The notes under the pieces were generated by a model that had not been told where the DNA came from, made no database searches, and saw only the letters and a list, made by a program, of their open reading frames with translations. From Aeromicrobium sp. PE09-221 (lineage in GTDB: Bacteria; Actinomycetota; Actinomycetes; Propionibacteriales; Nocardioidaceae), in the NCBI RefSeq assembly GCF_002174305.1, contig NZ_MIJB01000009.1:62001-126000 (forward strand): DNA of 64,000 nt. Direction: 5' to 3'. Each line of letters opens with the position of its first letter. The stretch's first letter is position 1. Both the position numbers and the translations under genes were made by a program. This document shows, one piece after another, positions 30,181-38,396 of the stretch.

Positions 30181-31358
30181 GGAACCGTGGGGAGTTCGTG
30201 GTGAGCGGATGGGGTCACACGCGATTCGGCAAGCACGAGTCCACTCTCGAGGAGCTCATCGTGGAGGCAGCGGCGGACGCGATCGCCTCGGCGGGTCTCG
30301 CGCCTGGTGACATCGACGAGATCGTGCTCGGCCACTTCAATGCCGGCATGCAGCCGCTGGCCTTCTCCTCCTCGCTCGTGCTGCAGACCCACGATGCGCT
30401 CGCCGGGGTTCCCGCGACGCGGGTGGAGAATGCCTGTGCCTCGGGCGCAGCCGCCTTTCAGACCGGTATCAAGGCGGTCCTCTCGGGATCGGCCCGCCGT
30501 GTACTCGTGGTCGGGGCAGAGAAGATGACGGGGCTGGATCCGCAGCTCGTCGGCTCTGCACTCATCGGAGCCGACTACGATCACGCGGGGACGTCATCCT
30601 CCGTCGGCTTCGCCGGGCTCTTCGCCGAGGTCGCCACCGCCTACGCGGGGAGAATCGGCGATCCGGGGGACGCGATGGCGCGTATCGCCGAGAAGAACCA
30701 CCGTCACGGGGCCTCGAATCCGCTGGCCCACCTGCGGCGCGAGCTCACCTATGAGGAGTGCAGCACGGTATCGGCGACGAACCCGATGGTCGCCGCGCCA
30801 CTGCGGCGCAGTGACTGCTCGCCCGTCTCCGACGGTGCGGCGGCGATCGTGCTGAGCACCGCCGCAGACGCCTCGTCGGATGCGCACACCAGCGGCGCTG
30901 CGGTCGCCGGATGGGGGCAGGCGAATGACTTCCTCCCGGCCGCGCGCCGCGATCCGATCGCCTTCGCCGGTTCCGCCACGGCCTGGCAGCGCGCCATCGG
31001 CGCCGCCGGTGTCCGGCAGAGGGACCTGTCCTTCGTGGAGTTGCACGACTGCTTCACGATCGCCGAACTGGTCCTCTATGACGTCCTCGGCCTGGTTCCC
31101 GAGGGTATGAGCGCGATAGAGGCGGCGCGCGACGGATGGTTCGGTCGCGAGGGGGCGCTGCCGGTCAATGTGTCGGGCGGGTTGAAGTCCAAGGGCCATC
31201 CCGTGGGCGCGACCGGTGTGTCGCAGATAATCATGGCGGCGATGCAGCTCACGGGAACGGCAGGTGCCTCGCAGCTGCCGGACCCGCGTGTCGCGGCCGT
31301 GCACAATATGGGCGGGCTCGCCATCGCGAACTACGCCCACGTCCTGACGACGCGCTGA
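30177..31358 (+). CDS. Thiolase (SCP-x type acetyl-CoA acyltransferase)
   Basis: 393 residues with the nucleophilic Cys in ENACASGAAAF near residue 85, the HDCF active-site segment near 285, and GGLKSKGHPVGATG near 340. The HDCF form assigns it to the SCP2/non-specific thiolase branch rather than the classical FadA/AtoB type. ATG 30177 overlaps the MHS stop (ATGA) and AGGAGG lies 8-13 nt upstream. It probably performs the final CoA-dependent cleavage of the beta-ketoacyl intermediate in this pathway. No acyl-CoA dehydrogenase or hydratase is in the operon, so other steps rely on genes elsewhere. Confidence 0.88.
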   Translation: MRNRGEFVVSGWGHTRFGKHESTLEELIVEAAADAIASAGLAPGDIDEIVLGHFNAGMQPLAFSSSLVLQTHDALAGVPATRVENACASGAAAFQTGIKAVLSGSARRVLVVGAEKMTGLDPQLVGSALIGADYDHAGTSSSVGFAGLFAEVATAYAGRIGDPGDAMARIAEKNHRHGASNPLAHLRRELTYEECSTVSATNPMVAAPLRRSDCSPVSDGAAAIVLSTAADASSDAHTSGAAVAGWGQANDFLPAARRDPIAFAGSATAWQRAIGAAGVRQRDLSFVELHDCFTIAELVLYDVLGLVPEGMSAIEAARDGWFGREGALPVNVSGGLKSKGHPVGATGVSQIIMAAMQLTGTAGASQLPDPRVAAVHNMGGLAIANYAHVLTTR

Positions 31359-31409
31359 CGCGCCGCGGTACGCGGTGACCCCCGACGAGGGCCACCGCGT
31401 ACCGGCTCA

Positions 31410-31545
31410 GAGGACCTTCGAGATCCCCATAGGCGGCGATATAACCGCCGTCGAGCACGCCGGGCTGACAGATCTCGAGCTCGAAACCCGATCCTCCGCG
31501 ATCGCGTTCAACAGATCCATGTCGATGCCGACGAACTGACCGTCA
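31410..31545 (-). pseudogene. Remnant of an amino-acid ABC transporter binding protein
   Basis: The minus strand encodes FVGIDMDLLNAIAED, a strong match to the N-terminal signature of family-3 solute-binding proteins. The frame is then lost by an apparent one-base deletion, after which FELEICQPG continues in another frame before an early stop. No signal peptide, start or remaining domain is present, so this is a decayed fragment of about 135 bp left of the DUF2200 gene. Confidence 0.5.
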
Positions 31546-31555
31546 CCGCGCCGGC

Positions 31556-31900
31556 TCAGGCGCGGAGGACCTTCTCGAGGGGTTTGCCCTTGGCCAGCTC
31601 GTCGACGAGCTTGTCGAGATAGCGGATCTTCTGCATCAGGGGATCGTCGATCTCCTCGACTCGCACGCCGCACACCACGCCCGTGATGAGCGAGGCGTGC
31701 GGGGTCAGTCGGGCATCGGCGAAGAACTCCTCGAAGGTCGTCTCCGCATCGAGATGACGCTGCAGTTCGCCGTCGTCGAATCCGGTGAGCCACTCGATCA
31801 CCGCGTCGAGCTCGGCCTTCGTGCGGCCCTTGCGCTCGACCTTGGCCAGGTAGAGCGGGTAGACGGACGCGAAGCTCATGATGAAGATCCTGCTGCTCAC
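31556..31900 (-). CDS. DUF2200 family protein
   Basis: 114 residues covering the whole DUF2200 domain: SSRIFIMSFASVYPLYLAK at the start, KGRTKAELDAVIEWLTGF in the middle, GVVCGVRVEEIDDPLMQKIRYLDKLVDELAKGK at the end in two blocks. The GTG at 31900 is chosen because family members begin about seven residues before the MxFASVYPLY segment; ATG 31879 would truncate it. No good SD is visible. The function is unknown; the family is small and soluble. Confidence 0.85.
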   Translation of the reverse strand: MSSRIFIMSFASVYPLYLAKVERKGRTKAELDAVIEWLTGFDDGELQRHLDAETTFEEFFADARLTPHASLITGVVCGVRVEEIDDPLMQKIRYLDKLVDELAKGKPLEKVLRA

Positions 31901-31934
31901 CGGATCACGGTACCGTGCGGGTCGCTGGAGGTCC

Positions 31935-32711
31935 TCAGAACGGCGGCCAGGGGACCGGCGGCATCTCGCCCTCGGGTGACGGGAACCGGCCGGTCGCAAC
32001 CAGCCGCTCGGCACGTCGAAGCAGGGCTTCGATCTCCGGCGGGGCGAGAAGCTCGTGGAGGCGCGTTCCATCGTCACCGTCCGGAGAGGCGAGAACACGG
32101 CCGACACCCGCACGCTCGTCCTCGGTCAGGGGCTCGCCGATCCACCCCCAGAGGACCGTGCGCAGCTTCGGTTCCGTATGGAAGGTGAGGCCGTGGTCGA
32201 CCCCATGACGGTGCCCGCCCGGCATCGCGAGAACATGGCCGCCCTTGCGGTCGGCATTGTTGACGAGCACATCGAAGACCGCCATGCGTCGCAGCGCCGC
32301 GGAGTCCTCGTGGACGACGGAGACCGGCTGCTCATCGGCGTCCACCCCGTCGAGGACGTGTTTCCACCCGGACTCGGGGATCTCGCCGGCCGGCACGATC
32401 GTGACGGGTTCCTGTGCCTGGTCGGTCTCTTGCCAGACCTGGATCATCCCTTCACCGTGTGGACCGTCTCCGAGCCACGTCGGCGGCACGATCCCCCAGC
32501 CGAGGGCCTCGGACACGAGGAAGGCGGCGACCTCGCGGTGTGCCAGCACGGCGCCGGGGAAGTCCCACAGCGGCCGCTCGCCGGCGACCGGCTTGTAGAC
32601 GACAGGCGTGTCACCGATGTGAGCGTAGAAGGTCGCATTCGAAGCGGGCAGGATGCGCCCCTCGAGTACCAGTTCGGCGTCGGAGAGGGACGGCATCGTC
32701 ATGACGCCCAT
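31935..32711 (-). CDS. SCO1664 family protein
   Basis: 258 residues of the actinobacterial SCO1664 family, which has a PI3/4-kinase-like fold: YKPVAGERPLWDFP near residue 40, a central FDVLVNNADRKGGHVL catalytic-loop-like segment, and HGVDHGLTFH. The kinase-like residues are seen but activity is unproven. ATG 32711 has GGGGAG 7 nt upstream. In related genomes it sits directly after DUF3090 and the MSMEG_4193 phosphomutase, often near mshC. Here a 211-codon gene separates it from DUF3090. Confidence 0.88.
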   Translation of the reverse strand: MGVMTMPSLSDAELVLEGRILPASNATFYAHIGDTPVVYKPVAGERPLWDFPGAVLAHREVAAFLVSEALGWGIVPPTWLGDGPHGEGMIQVWQETDQAQEPVTIVPAGEIPESGWKHVLDGVDADEQPVSVVHEDSAALRRMAVFDVLVNNADRKGGHVLAMPGGHRHGVDHGLTFHTEPKLRTVLWGWIGEPLTEDERAGVGRVLASPDGDDGTRLHELLAPPEIEALLRRAERLVATGRFPSPEGEMPPVPWPPF

Positions 32712-32799
32712 GCTAGGACTCCCCACCCGTGAGCGGTGACCTACGCACCCCTCACGCCCAGCGAGAGGTGCGCAGGGCACCGCCCTGAGCGGGCCGCGA

Positions 32800-33435
32800 T
32801 CACAGCCAGGCGGCGACGCCTCCGTGGCCCGAACAGGTCCCGCGACGGTTCTGGCTGTGGCTGTAGGTCCCGTCCTGGCAGCGAGCGGTCGCACCGGCCG
32901 GGACTTGGGCGCTCTCATGCGGGCGGCAGACAGAATTGCCCGCGGAGTTGACGTAGGTTCCGTTCGGGCAGGTGGCGGGCGCGGGCGCCGCGGGCTCCGG
33001 GGGCGGGGGCGGAGCCGGTTGGCGAGTGCCCTGTGCGATGACCTCGTGCACCGGCTCGGTGACTATGCGCTCGGAGACCTGCTCGCGGGCCGTCTCCTTG
33101 CCATCGGTGTGGGTGACGCGGAAGGTCCGTTCGAGTTGTCCCGGTACGCCGGCGGTCCGAACCCGGGTCTGGCCGACCTCGAGCTCACTGTCCTCGACAG
33201 TGCTGCTGGCGAAGGCGATCTCCTCGGTGACCGTCTCGGTGCTGTGGAGGACGATGGGCTTCGCCGCTGTGGGTGACGGGCTGGCCGTCGTGGTCGCCCC
33301 GGTGGGCGCCGGCTCCGTCTCCTGGGGTGCGATCGCTCCGGCGCCGGCGGCCACCGTCACCAGGGCGATGAGCGCGGCACCCGCGCTCAATCCGATCCGC
33401 TGACCCACGGTATGGGACAAGAACCACTGCTTCAC
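32800..33435 (-). CDS. Secreted or membrane-anchored G5-DUF3761 protein
   Basis: 211 residues. An N-terminal membrane segment (about 15-38, signal or anchor) is followed by a Thr/Pro/Ser-rich linker and a G5-type domain (TETVTEEIAFASSTVEDSEL then GVPGQLERTFRVTHTDGKE). A proline run leads to a C-terminal DUF3761 domain with paired Cys (CPNGTYVNSAGNSVCRP, then CQDGTYSHSQNRRGTCSGHGG). G5 domains are associated with cell-wall or sugar binding. GTG 33435 has GAGGAG 5 nt upstream. It lies between DUF3090 and SCO1664, an unusual place. Confidence 0.85.
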   Translation of the reverse strand: MKQWFLSHTVGQRIGLSAGAALIALVTVAAGAGAIAPQETEPAPTGATTTASPSPTAAKPIVLHSTETVTEEIAFASSTVEDSELEVGQTRVRTAGVPGQLERTFRVTHTDGKETAREQVSERIVTEPVHEVIAQGTRQPAPPPPPEPAAPAPATCPNGTYVNSAGNSVCRPHESAQVPAGATARCQDGTYSHSQNRRGTCSGHGGVAAWL

Positions 33436-33546
33436 GTCATCTCCTCGATCGATCCCGGGGAGATCGTCTCGCGGTGTAACTTGCAGTGACAATGAGCCTT
33501 TCGGAGCGGACGTACTAGTCCGAAATGCTCAGGGGCGCGGGCGCTT

Positions 33547-34107
33547 CTACTCGAATTCCCCGATTTGCGGGCATCGGTGACCCTCGGGGTCTATGGGTTC
33601 GAGACACAGGGGGCAGAACGGCCGTCCACCGAGCACGATCTCGCGAGTGCGCTTGCTGAAGGATCGGGCCGCTCCGACGGGGATGCGCACCTGGAGCACC
33701 TCGGGGGAGTCCTCCGGATCGGGTGCGGGCATGACCGCGGGATCGCCCTCGATCTCGACGAGGGGGTGAGCCTCGATCACCACCTGTGCCGTGCTCGGAT
33801 CCCATCCCAACGTCATCAGGCCCACGCGGAACTGCTCCTCGATCGGCTCGTCGAGGGGAGCGTGGTCCTCGAGGCCGTCCGGAGCGGTGGCGGGGATGCT
33901 GGCGGGATTGCCGTCCATCGCCATGAGCTCGTCGAGCAACTCGTCGAGCCGATCGGCGAGCACGGCCGACTGCTCCTTCTCCAGCCCGACGCTCATCAGG
34001 CGTTCACCGTCGCGAGCCTGCAGGTAGAACGCGCGATGCCCCGGAGGGCCGACCGTTCCCACCACGAGCCGGTCGGGCCAATCGAAGTCGTGCACCACCG
34101 TCGCCAT
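33547..34107 (-). CDS. DUF3090 family protein
   Basis: 186 residues. The N-terminal block FDWPDRLVVGTVGPPGHRAFYLQAR and the C-terminal Cys/His cluster CPLCLEPIDPEGHRCP, probably a zinc site, are the family landmarks. The function is unknown, but the gene travels with the MSMEG_4193 phosphomutase and SCO1664 across actinobacteria, suggesting a shared pathway. Here the phosphomutase is 2.7 kb upstream, beyond a CRISPR array and an HNH pseudogene. Confidence 0.9.
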   Translation of the reverse strand: MATVVHDFDWPDRLVVGTVGPPGHRAFYLQARDGERLMSVGLEKEQSAVLADRLDELLDELMAMDGNPASIPATAPDGLEDHAPLDEPIEEQFRVGLMTLGWDPSTAQVVIEAHPLVEIEGDPAVMPAPDPEDSPEVLQVRIPVGAARSFSKRTREIVLGGRPFCPLCLEPIDPEGHRCPQIGEFE

Positions 34108-34348
34108 ATCTCCAGACTAGATCAGATAAACCAGGGGGTCTGACCGGTGTGGAGGCTCTTCTCCTGGCGAACGCTGGCGTTGCGATCTGGACGCGGCTTC
34201 ACCGCGCTCTAGTGGCCTGCCGGAGGTTCGCTGGCGGCTCTGAGTAGTCGACGGGCGAGGTGCTCGATCTGCGGCTGTTACCGCACCCAAGCACAGACCC
34301 GCCGTGTAGGGAATGGATCACGGTCAGCTGCACCCTGCCTCGGAACGG

Positions 34349-35291
34349 GGATCATCCCCGCTTGCGCGGGGAGCACCCGGTGATCTTGTCGCGCAGCCCG
34401 CGGTACGCGGGATCATCCCCGCTTGCGCGGGGAGCACAAGACGGCGGCGAGGCGGGCGTCGAGCTGTCCCGGATCATCCCCGCTTGCGCGGGGAGCACAG
34501 CTTGCCGCTGATCATGTCCCGGACGTGGCCCGGATCATCCCCGCTTGCGCGGGGAGCACAACACGCCGTCGGCGGCGAGGTCACGGACGCGCGGATCATC
34601 CCCGCTTGCGCGGGGAGCACGTGGAACATGGTCAGCGCTCGCGGGCCGCTCGGGGATCATCCCCGCTTGCGCGGGGAGCACTCGGGCTCGAAGCCCTGCG
34701 CCTCCAGGTCGTACGGATCATCCCCGCTTGCGCGGGGAGCACGCGATGTCGACACCCGAGTGGCCCGGGTAGTTGGGATCATCCCCGCTTGCGCGGGGAG
34801 CACCGCAGGTACCGAACCTCGTTCGTGATCCGCGCCGGATCATCCCCGCTTGCGCGGGGAGCACCCCTGGGCGGACGAGGAGGGAGCCCGTCTCGGGGGA
34901 TCATCCCCGCTTGCGCGGGGAGCACGTAGTCATGGCGACCGCTGCTCAGGTCGAGCAGGGATCATCCCCGCTTGCGCGGGGAGCACCCATCCTCCGTCAC
35001 CCCGAACGTCAGGACGCCGGGATCATCCCCGCTTGCGCGGGGAGCACGCCGAGGTCGTGCCCGCCGCGTGGAAGGTGCGAGGATCATCCCCGCTCGTGCG
35101 GGGAGCACAATGTCACGGCGTATCGGGTGGCCTGGGGAGTGGGATCATCCCCGCTTGCGCGGGGAGCACTCCGCGCCTCGCTCCAAAGCCTTCACGGCAT
35201 TGGGATCATCCCCGCTTGCGCGGGGAGCACCAGGGCTTGTCGGCGGTCACGACGCACAGCACGGGATCATCCCCGCTTGCGCGGGGAGCAC
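34349..35291 (-). CRISPR. Type I-E CRISPR array, 16 repeats, 15 spacers
   Basis: Sixteen 28-nt repeats recur at exactly 61-nt intervals (starts 34349, 34410, 34471 and so on to 35264), giving fifteen 33-nt spacers. Each repeat begins GGATCATCCCCGC and ends GCGGGGAGCAC on the plus strand. By comparison with E. coli I-E repeats, where the GGGGAT-side forms the 3' handle, transcription runs on the minus strand and the leader is on the right. Fifteen repeats are identical; the one at 35081-35108 has two substitutions (CGCTCGTGCGG). All spacers differ by eye. No cas gene is present in the window, so the interference proteins must be encoded elsewhere. Confidence 0.97.
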
Positions 35292-35435
35292 ACTTGCTGA
35301 CCTGCGCAAACAGACGGCGTTCACCGGTTTCGGCATCACTTTTCTACCACGCCCCGATCACTCACGGGACCCGTTTGGGGTGGGTGTGGATGGACGCAGA
35401 AAGTGTCAGCAGGTTGCCCTAAAGTGGGAACCAGA
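35292..35435 (-). other. Putative CRISPR leader
   Basis: Non-coding DNA between the last repeat and the SOS box of the HNH gene. It is less GC-rich than its surroundings (for example CACTTTTCTACCAC) and lies on the side expected for the leader from repeat polarity. I do not see a defined promoter or an IHF-like site. About 240 bp on the other flank (34108-34348) holds nothing I can assign. Confidence 0.45.
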
Positions 35436-35451
35436 TCGAACACCAGTTCGA
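35436..35451. promoter_or_regulatory. LexA SOS box upstream of the HNH gene
   Basis: TCGAACACCAGTTCGA is a perfect match to the actinobacterial LexA consensus TCGAAC-N4-GTTCGA. It lies 35 bp before the ATG of the DUF222/HNH gene. Genes of the 13E12/DUF222 family are known LexA targets in mycobacteria, which fits. Confidence 0.85.
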
Positions 35452-35486
35452 CATCAAGGCGTTTCACTGTCAGGGGGTGAACAGAG

Positions 35487-36831
35487 ATGGTCGCAGTACT
35501 CAACGAGACCACACCATTGGGTGCGGAGCTTGCCGCGTTGCAGGGGGTGATCGACCGTCTCGACCCCCTCGTCCGCGCCGGACTCACTCCCGCCGAGGCC
35601 CAGCAGTTGAGTGCCGCGGTCGGTCGGGTCAAGAACCGACTCGACGCGTTGGCTGTGCGGGCGGCGCGGGTGATCCACGACAGCCGCCTCGCCCGCCGCC
35701 ACGGCGCCGCCTCGACCGGAGACCTGCTCGGCAGGGATCTGGGCAATGACCGTTCTGCCGGAAACCGGCTCCTCGGAGTAGCGAGAGATGTTCCCGAGGA
35801 GTCGTTGACTGATCAGGCGCTCTCTTCCGGTGATCTGACGTTGAATCAGGCCCGGATCATCACCGACGGACTCAACAACCTCCCCACCAACACCACACCC
35901 GAACAGCGGGTCCTGGCTGAACAGGCCCTGATTGCCGACGCCCGGACCTACACGCCCAGGGACCTGCGGGCGCGGGCGGATCGGATCGCCGACCAATGGG
36001 CCGACAAGACCACCGTCGACCGCCACGAATCCGAGCTCCTGGTCGAGCGGGAGCAGCACGCCTGGGAACAGACGAGACTGTCCATGTGGGCGAACGGTGA
36101 CGGCACCACCTCGGGTCGTTTCACCATCCCCGACGCGCAGGCCGCGATGTTGAAGACCGTGCTCGACGCGTACGCCTCACCCCGCCGAGCGTCCATGCTC
36201 GGACGCGAGATCGACGACTACACCACCCGGGTCGGTCAGGGATTCTGTGAGCTGATCGAACGAGTCCCCACCGACCGGCTCCCGAACCACGGCGGCAACA
36301 ACGTCCTCGTCACCGTCAACATGGACCTCGCGGACTTGGAGGGCCGCATCGAGGACGCCGCACCGGGCACCATCACCACCGACGGCACCCGCCTCTCGCC
36401 CGGACAGACCCGCCGGCTGGCATGTGATGCGAAGTTACTGCCGCAGGTCTTCGCTGGGGAATCGGTTCCCCTCGACCTCGGACGCGAAGAACGCCTATTC
36501 ACCCGACATCAGCGGATCGCGATCGCCAACCGCGACGCCGGATGCGCCGCACCAGACTGCGATCGCCCACCCGGAATGGAGCCGTCGCACCACGGGCATA
36601 GCCGCGACGGAGTGTGAAGCACACCACGGAGACGAGACCTGGGCAGACGGCGGCACCACCAACCTCAAAGACGCCATCCCCATCTGCGCCGAACATCACC
36701 GACAAATCCACACCGGACACCTCCAATGCCGCACCAACCCCGTTGACGGCGTACCCGAATTCCGCACACCCAGAACCACCCGATGGAAACGCAACCACCG
36801 ACGGCGACCCAAGACGGTCGAGGGTCGCTAG
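35487..36831 (+). pseudogene. DUF222/HNH endonuclease (13E12 family), frameshifted
   Basis: ATG 35487 opens a 376-codon frame with a complete DUF222 domain (residues about 10-330) and the start of the HNH domain, CAAPDCDRPPG. It then runs through unrelated codons to a stop at 36617. The rest of the HNH domain (CEAHHGDETWADGGTTNLKD, then ICAEHHRQIH) is intact in another frame, to a stop at 36831. The break is explained by about 34 extra nt at 36576-36612 between the PPG and CEAHH codons. They contain CCGTCGC and GCGACGG as inverted repeats. Restoring the frame would give a normal family protein. Its final bases overlap the stop of the convergent phosphomutase. The SOS box upstream is intact. 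Confidence 0.85.
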
Positions 36832-37511
36832 TGCCCGGCGCCGCCGCCGACCGGTGCGTCCCCGGCCTCGCCGGCACTCCGCAGCCATCCCAGGTCACCT
36901 GCCGAGGAGTTGCTGCAGATGACATCGGGTCGCTGCGGGCCGTAGCGAACGATCGAGACGGACGCCGGGTCGACGTGGAGTCGCTGGAACAGGTCGAGGT
37001 GCATGCCAAGGGCATCGGCGAGGACCGACTTGATGATGTCGCCATGGGAGACCGCCGCCCACACGGCTCCTGGACCGCGCTCGGCCTCCATCGCGGCATC
37101 GATACGACGCACCGCCGCGACCGCGCGCGCCTGCATGGCCCCGAGCGACTCTCCCTCGGGGAATGCCGCTGCCGAGGGCTGCGTCTGGACGGTCGACCAG
37201 AGTGGCTCGTCGGCCAACTCCTTCAGCTCGCGCCCCTGCCAATGTCCGTAATCGCATTCGGTGATCGCCTCGTCCACGACCAGATCCACCGGGACCCCGT
37301 GATGGTCGAGGATCGCCTGCGATGTCTCACGGCACCGCTCCAGCGGGCTCGTCACCACTCGTGCGAGCGGCACGTCGGCGAGTCGTCGCGCCATTCGCGC
37401 CGCCTGCTCGCGGCCGGTCTCGTCGAGGAGGACGCCGGGGGAGCGGCCAGCCAGGATGCCGGCGGAGTTGGCGGTGGTCCGGCCGTGCCGGACGAGCAGA
37501 ACGATGGCCAT
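36828..37511 (-). CDS. MSMEG_4193 family putative phosphomutase
   Basis: 227 residues of the histidine phosphatase superfamily: LLVRHGRTTANSAG at the N-terminus with the phospho-accepting His of RHG, TSPLERCRET, and AVSHGDIIKSVLADALG near residue 160 with the second catalytic His. Members act on phosphomonoesters or as mutases; the substrate of this subfamily is unproven. It belongs with DUF3090 and SCO1664 on the same strand, but here is cut off from them by about 2.7 kb of mobile or defence-related DNA. Confidence 0.9.
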   Translation of the reverse strand: MAIVLLVRHGRTTANSAGILAGRSPGVLLDETGREQAARMARRLADVPLARVVTSPLERCRETSQAILDHHGVPVDLVVDEAITECDYGHWQGRELKELADEPLWSTVQTQPSAAAFPEGESLGAMQARAVAAVRRIDAAMEAERGPGAVWAAVSHGDIIKSVLADALGMHLDLFQRLHVDPASVSIVRYGPQRPDVICSNSSAGDLGWLRSAGEAGDAPVGGGAGH

Positions 37512-37577
37512 GCGGCGAGCCTAGAGGTCATGTGGATGAGGGGAGACTGCGCACACCGTGTGTGCGCCGATCGGCGT

Positions 37578-38330
37578 TCAACCCTCCAGCGGCACCTGGG
37601 TGACGAGTGCGTCACGGATCAACGCCACCGCCTCCCGGCTGAGGCGTTGATCCCACGTCGTTCCCGCCCAGGCACCGATATTGCCGATGCAGTCCCAGAG
37701 GACGTTGCGGACGGCGATCACATCGTCCTTGAGCACCGGGTGACCACCCGCATGAGACCACCCGAGGGAGGTGAGCGTGTGAGCGATGTCCTGGGTGTCG
37801 AGGGTGGAGCCAGGTGCCGTGGCCTGGTGGAGGGCCACGATGGTTCCGGCGGTCGCATCGAAGGTCGGCGTGCTGGGGAGGAGCCGTTGCCGCAGGTGTT
37901 CCCAGAGGGCGCGCGGGTCGCTACGGGCGCTCCGCCCGGCTCGGGTAAGCGTGAGCGAGCCCTGTCGCCGGCGGATCAGTCCCAGTCGTTCGGCCGAGAC
38001 GCGGAAGCCGTGCACCGGATGTACATTCACTTCACGGGTGATAGGAAAGATCCACTCGGTCATCGAGGGCAGGCCTTCGGCGACTACCCGCACATCGGCG
38101 GGCTTGAGATAGTTCGCGGAGGTCAGGGGCAGTCCTTGGTCGCCGACGTGATCGAGGAGGTGCCGGTAGGCGGCGACGGCTTCGGCCAGATGCTCCCCGG
38201 TGGGAGACGCAGGGGCGGTCTCGACCAGTGATCTCAATCGTTCCATAAGGTCCTGCCCCGCGGGCTCCGCGGCGATCGGCCCGATCGCTCCCGCGAGGCG
38301 AGGGTCCATGCGAAAGCGCTGGTACTCCAT
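37578..38330 (-). CDS. Hypothetical protein with winged-helix-like segment
   Basis: 250 residues; I cannot assign a named family. The central part (LTSANYLKPADVRVVAEGLP, then GLIRRRQGSLTLTRAGR followed by DPRALWEHLRQRLLP) resembles the helical region of proteins found beside or fused to pRiA4b ORF-3/IS1096 TnpR-like domains. No Cys-rich tail or membrane segment is seen. ATG 38330 is preferred; the reading frame extends to 38363 without an SD. It stands alone, divergent from the GntR gene. Confidence 0.6.
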   Translation of the reverse strand: MEYQRFRMDPRLAGAIGPIAAEPAGQDLMERLRSLVETAPASPTGEHLAEAVAAYRHLLDHVGDQGLPLTSANYLKPADVRVVAEGLPSMTEWIFPITREVNVHPVHGFRVSAERLGLIRRRQGSLTLTRAGRSARSDPRALWEHLRQRLLPSTPTFDATAGTIVALHQATAPGSTLDTQDIAHTLTSLGWSHAGGHPVLKDDVIAVRNVLWDCIGNIGAWAGTTWDQRLSREAVALIRDALVTQVPLEG

Positions 38331-38375
38331 AGCCCTAGGGTCCCATGACAAGCCCGGTGACATCGCGATGACGTG

Positions 38376-38396
38376 ATAGATGCAAGATGTATCTAT
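38376..38396. promoter_or_regulatory. GntR operator candidate overlapping its own start
   Basis: ATAGAT, nine bases, ATCTAT: a perfect 6-bp inverted repeat whose right arm includes the first two bases of the probable GntR start codon. Placement suggests autorepression. AT-rich relative to surroundings. Confidence 0.45.

Noticed and set aside
31407-31793. 128-codon minus-strand ORF over the SBP remnant and DUF2200
   Set aside because: It overlaps the DUF2200 gene in another frame; only the 31410-31545 part carries recognisable residues.
34260-35550. Long plus-strand ORFs with repeated GSSPLARGA, IIPACAGS and DHPRLRGEH peptides
   Set aside because: These are translations of the CRISPR repeats in all three frames, not proteins. 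The 61-nt period cycles the frame.
36570-36620. Programmed frameshift or translational bypass restoring the HNH protein
   Set aside because: No slippery heptamer and no matching take-off/landing codons were evident; a plain insertion explains the break. Kept only as a remote option in the findings.
34108-37511. Integrated phage or transposon carrying the CRISPR/HNH segment
   Set aside because: No integrase, transposase, tRNA or flanking direct repeat could be found by eye.
36783-38231. 482-codon plus-strand ORF
   Set aside because: Antisense to the phosphomutase and the hypothetical gene at 37578-38330; no domain signature, and the minus strand has clear RHG motifs.
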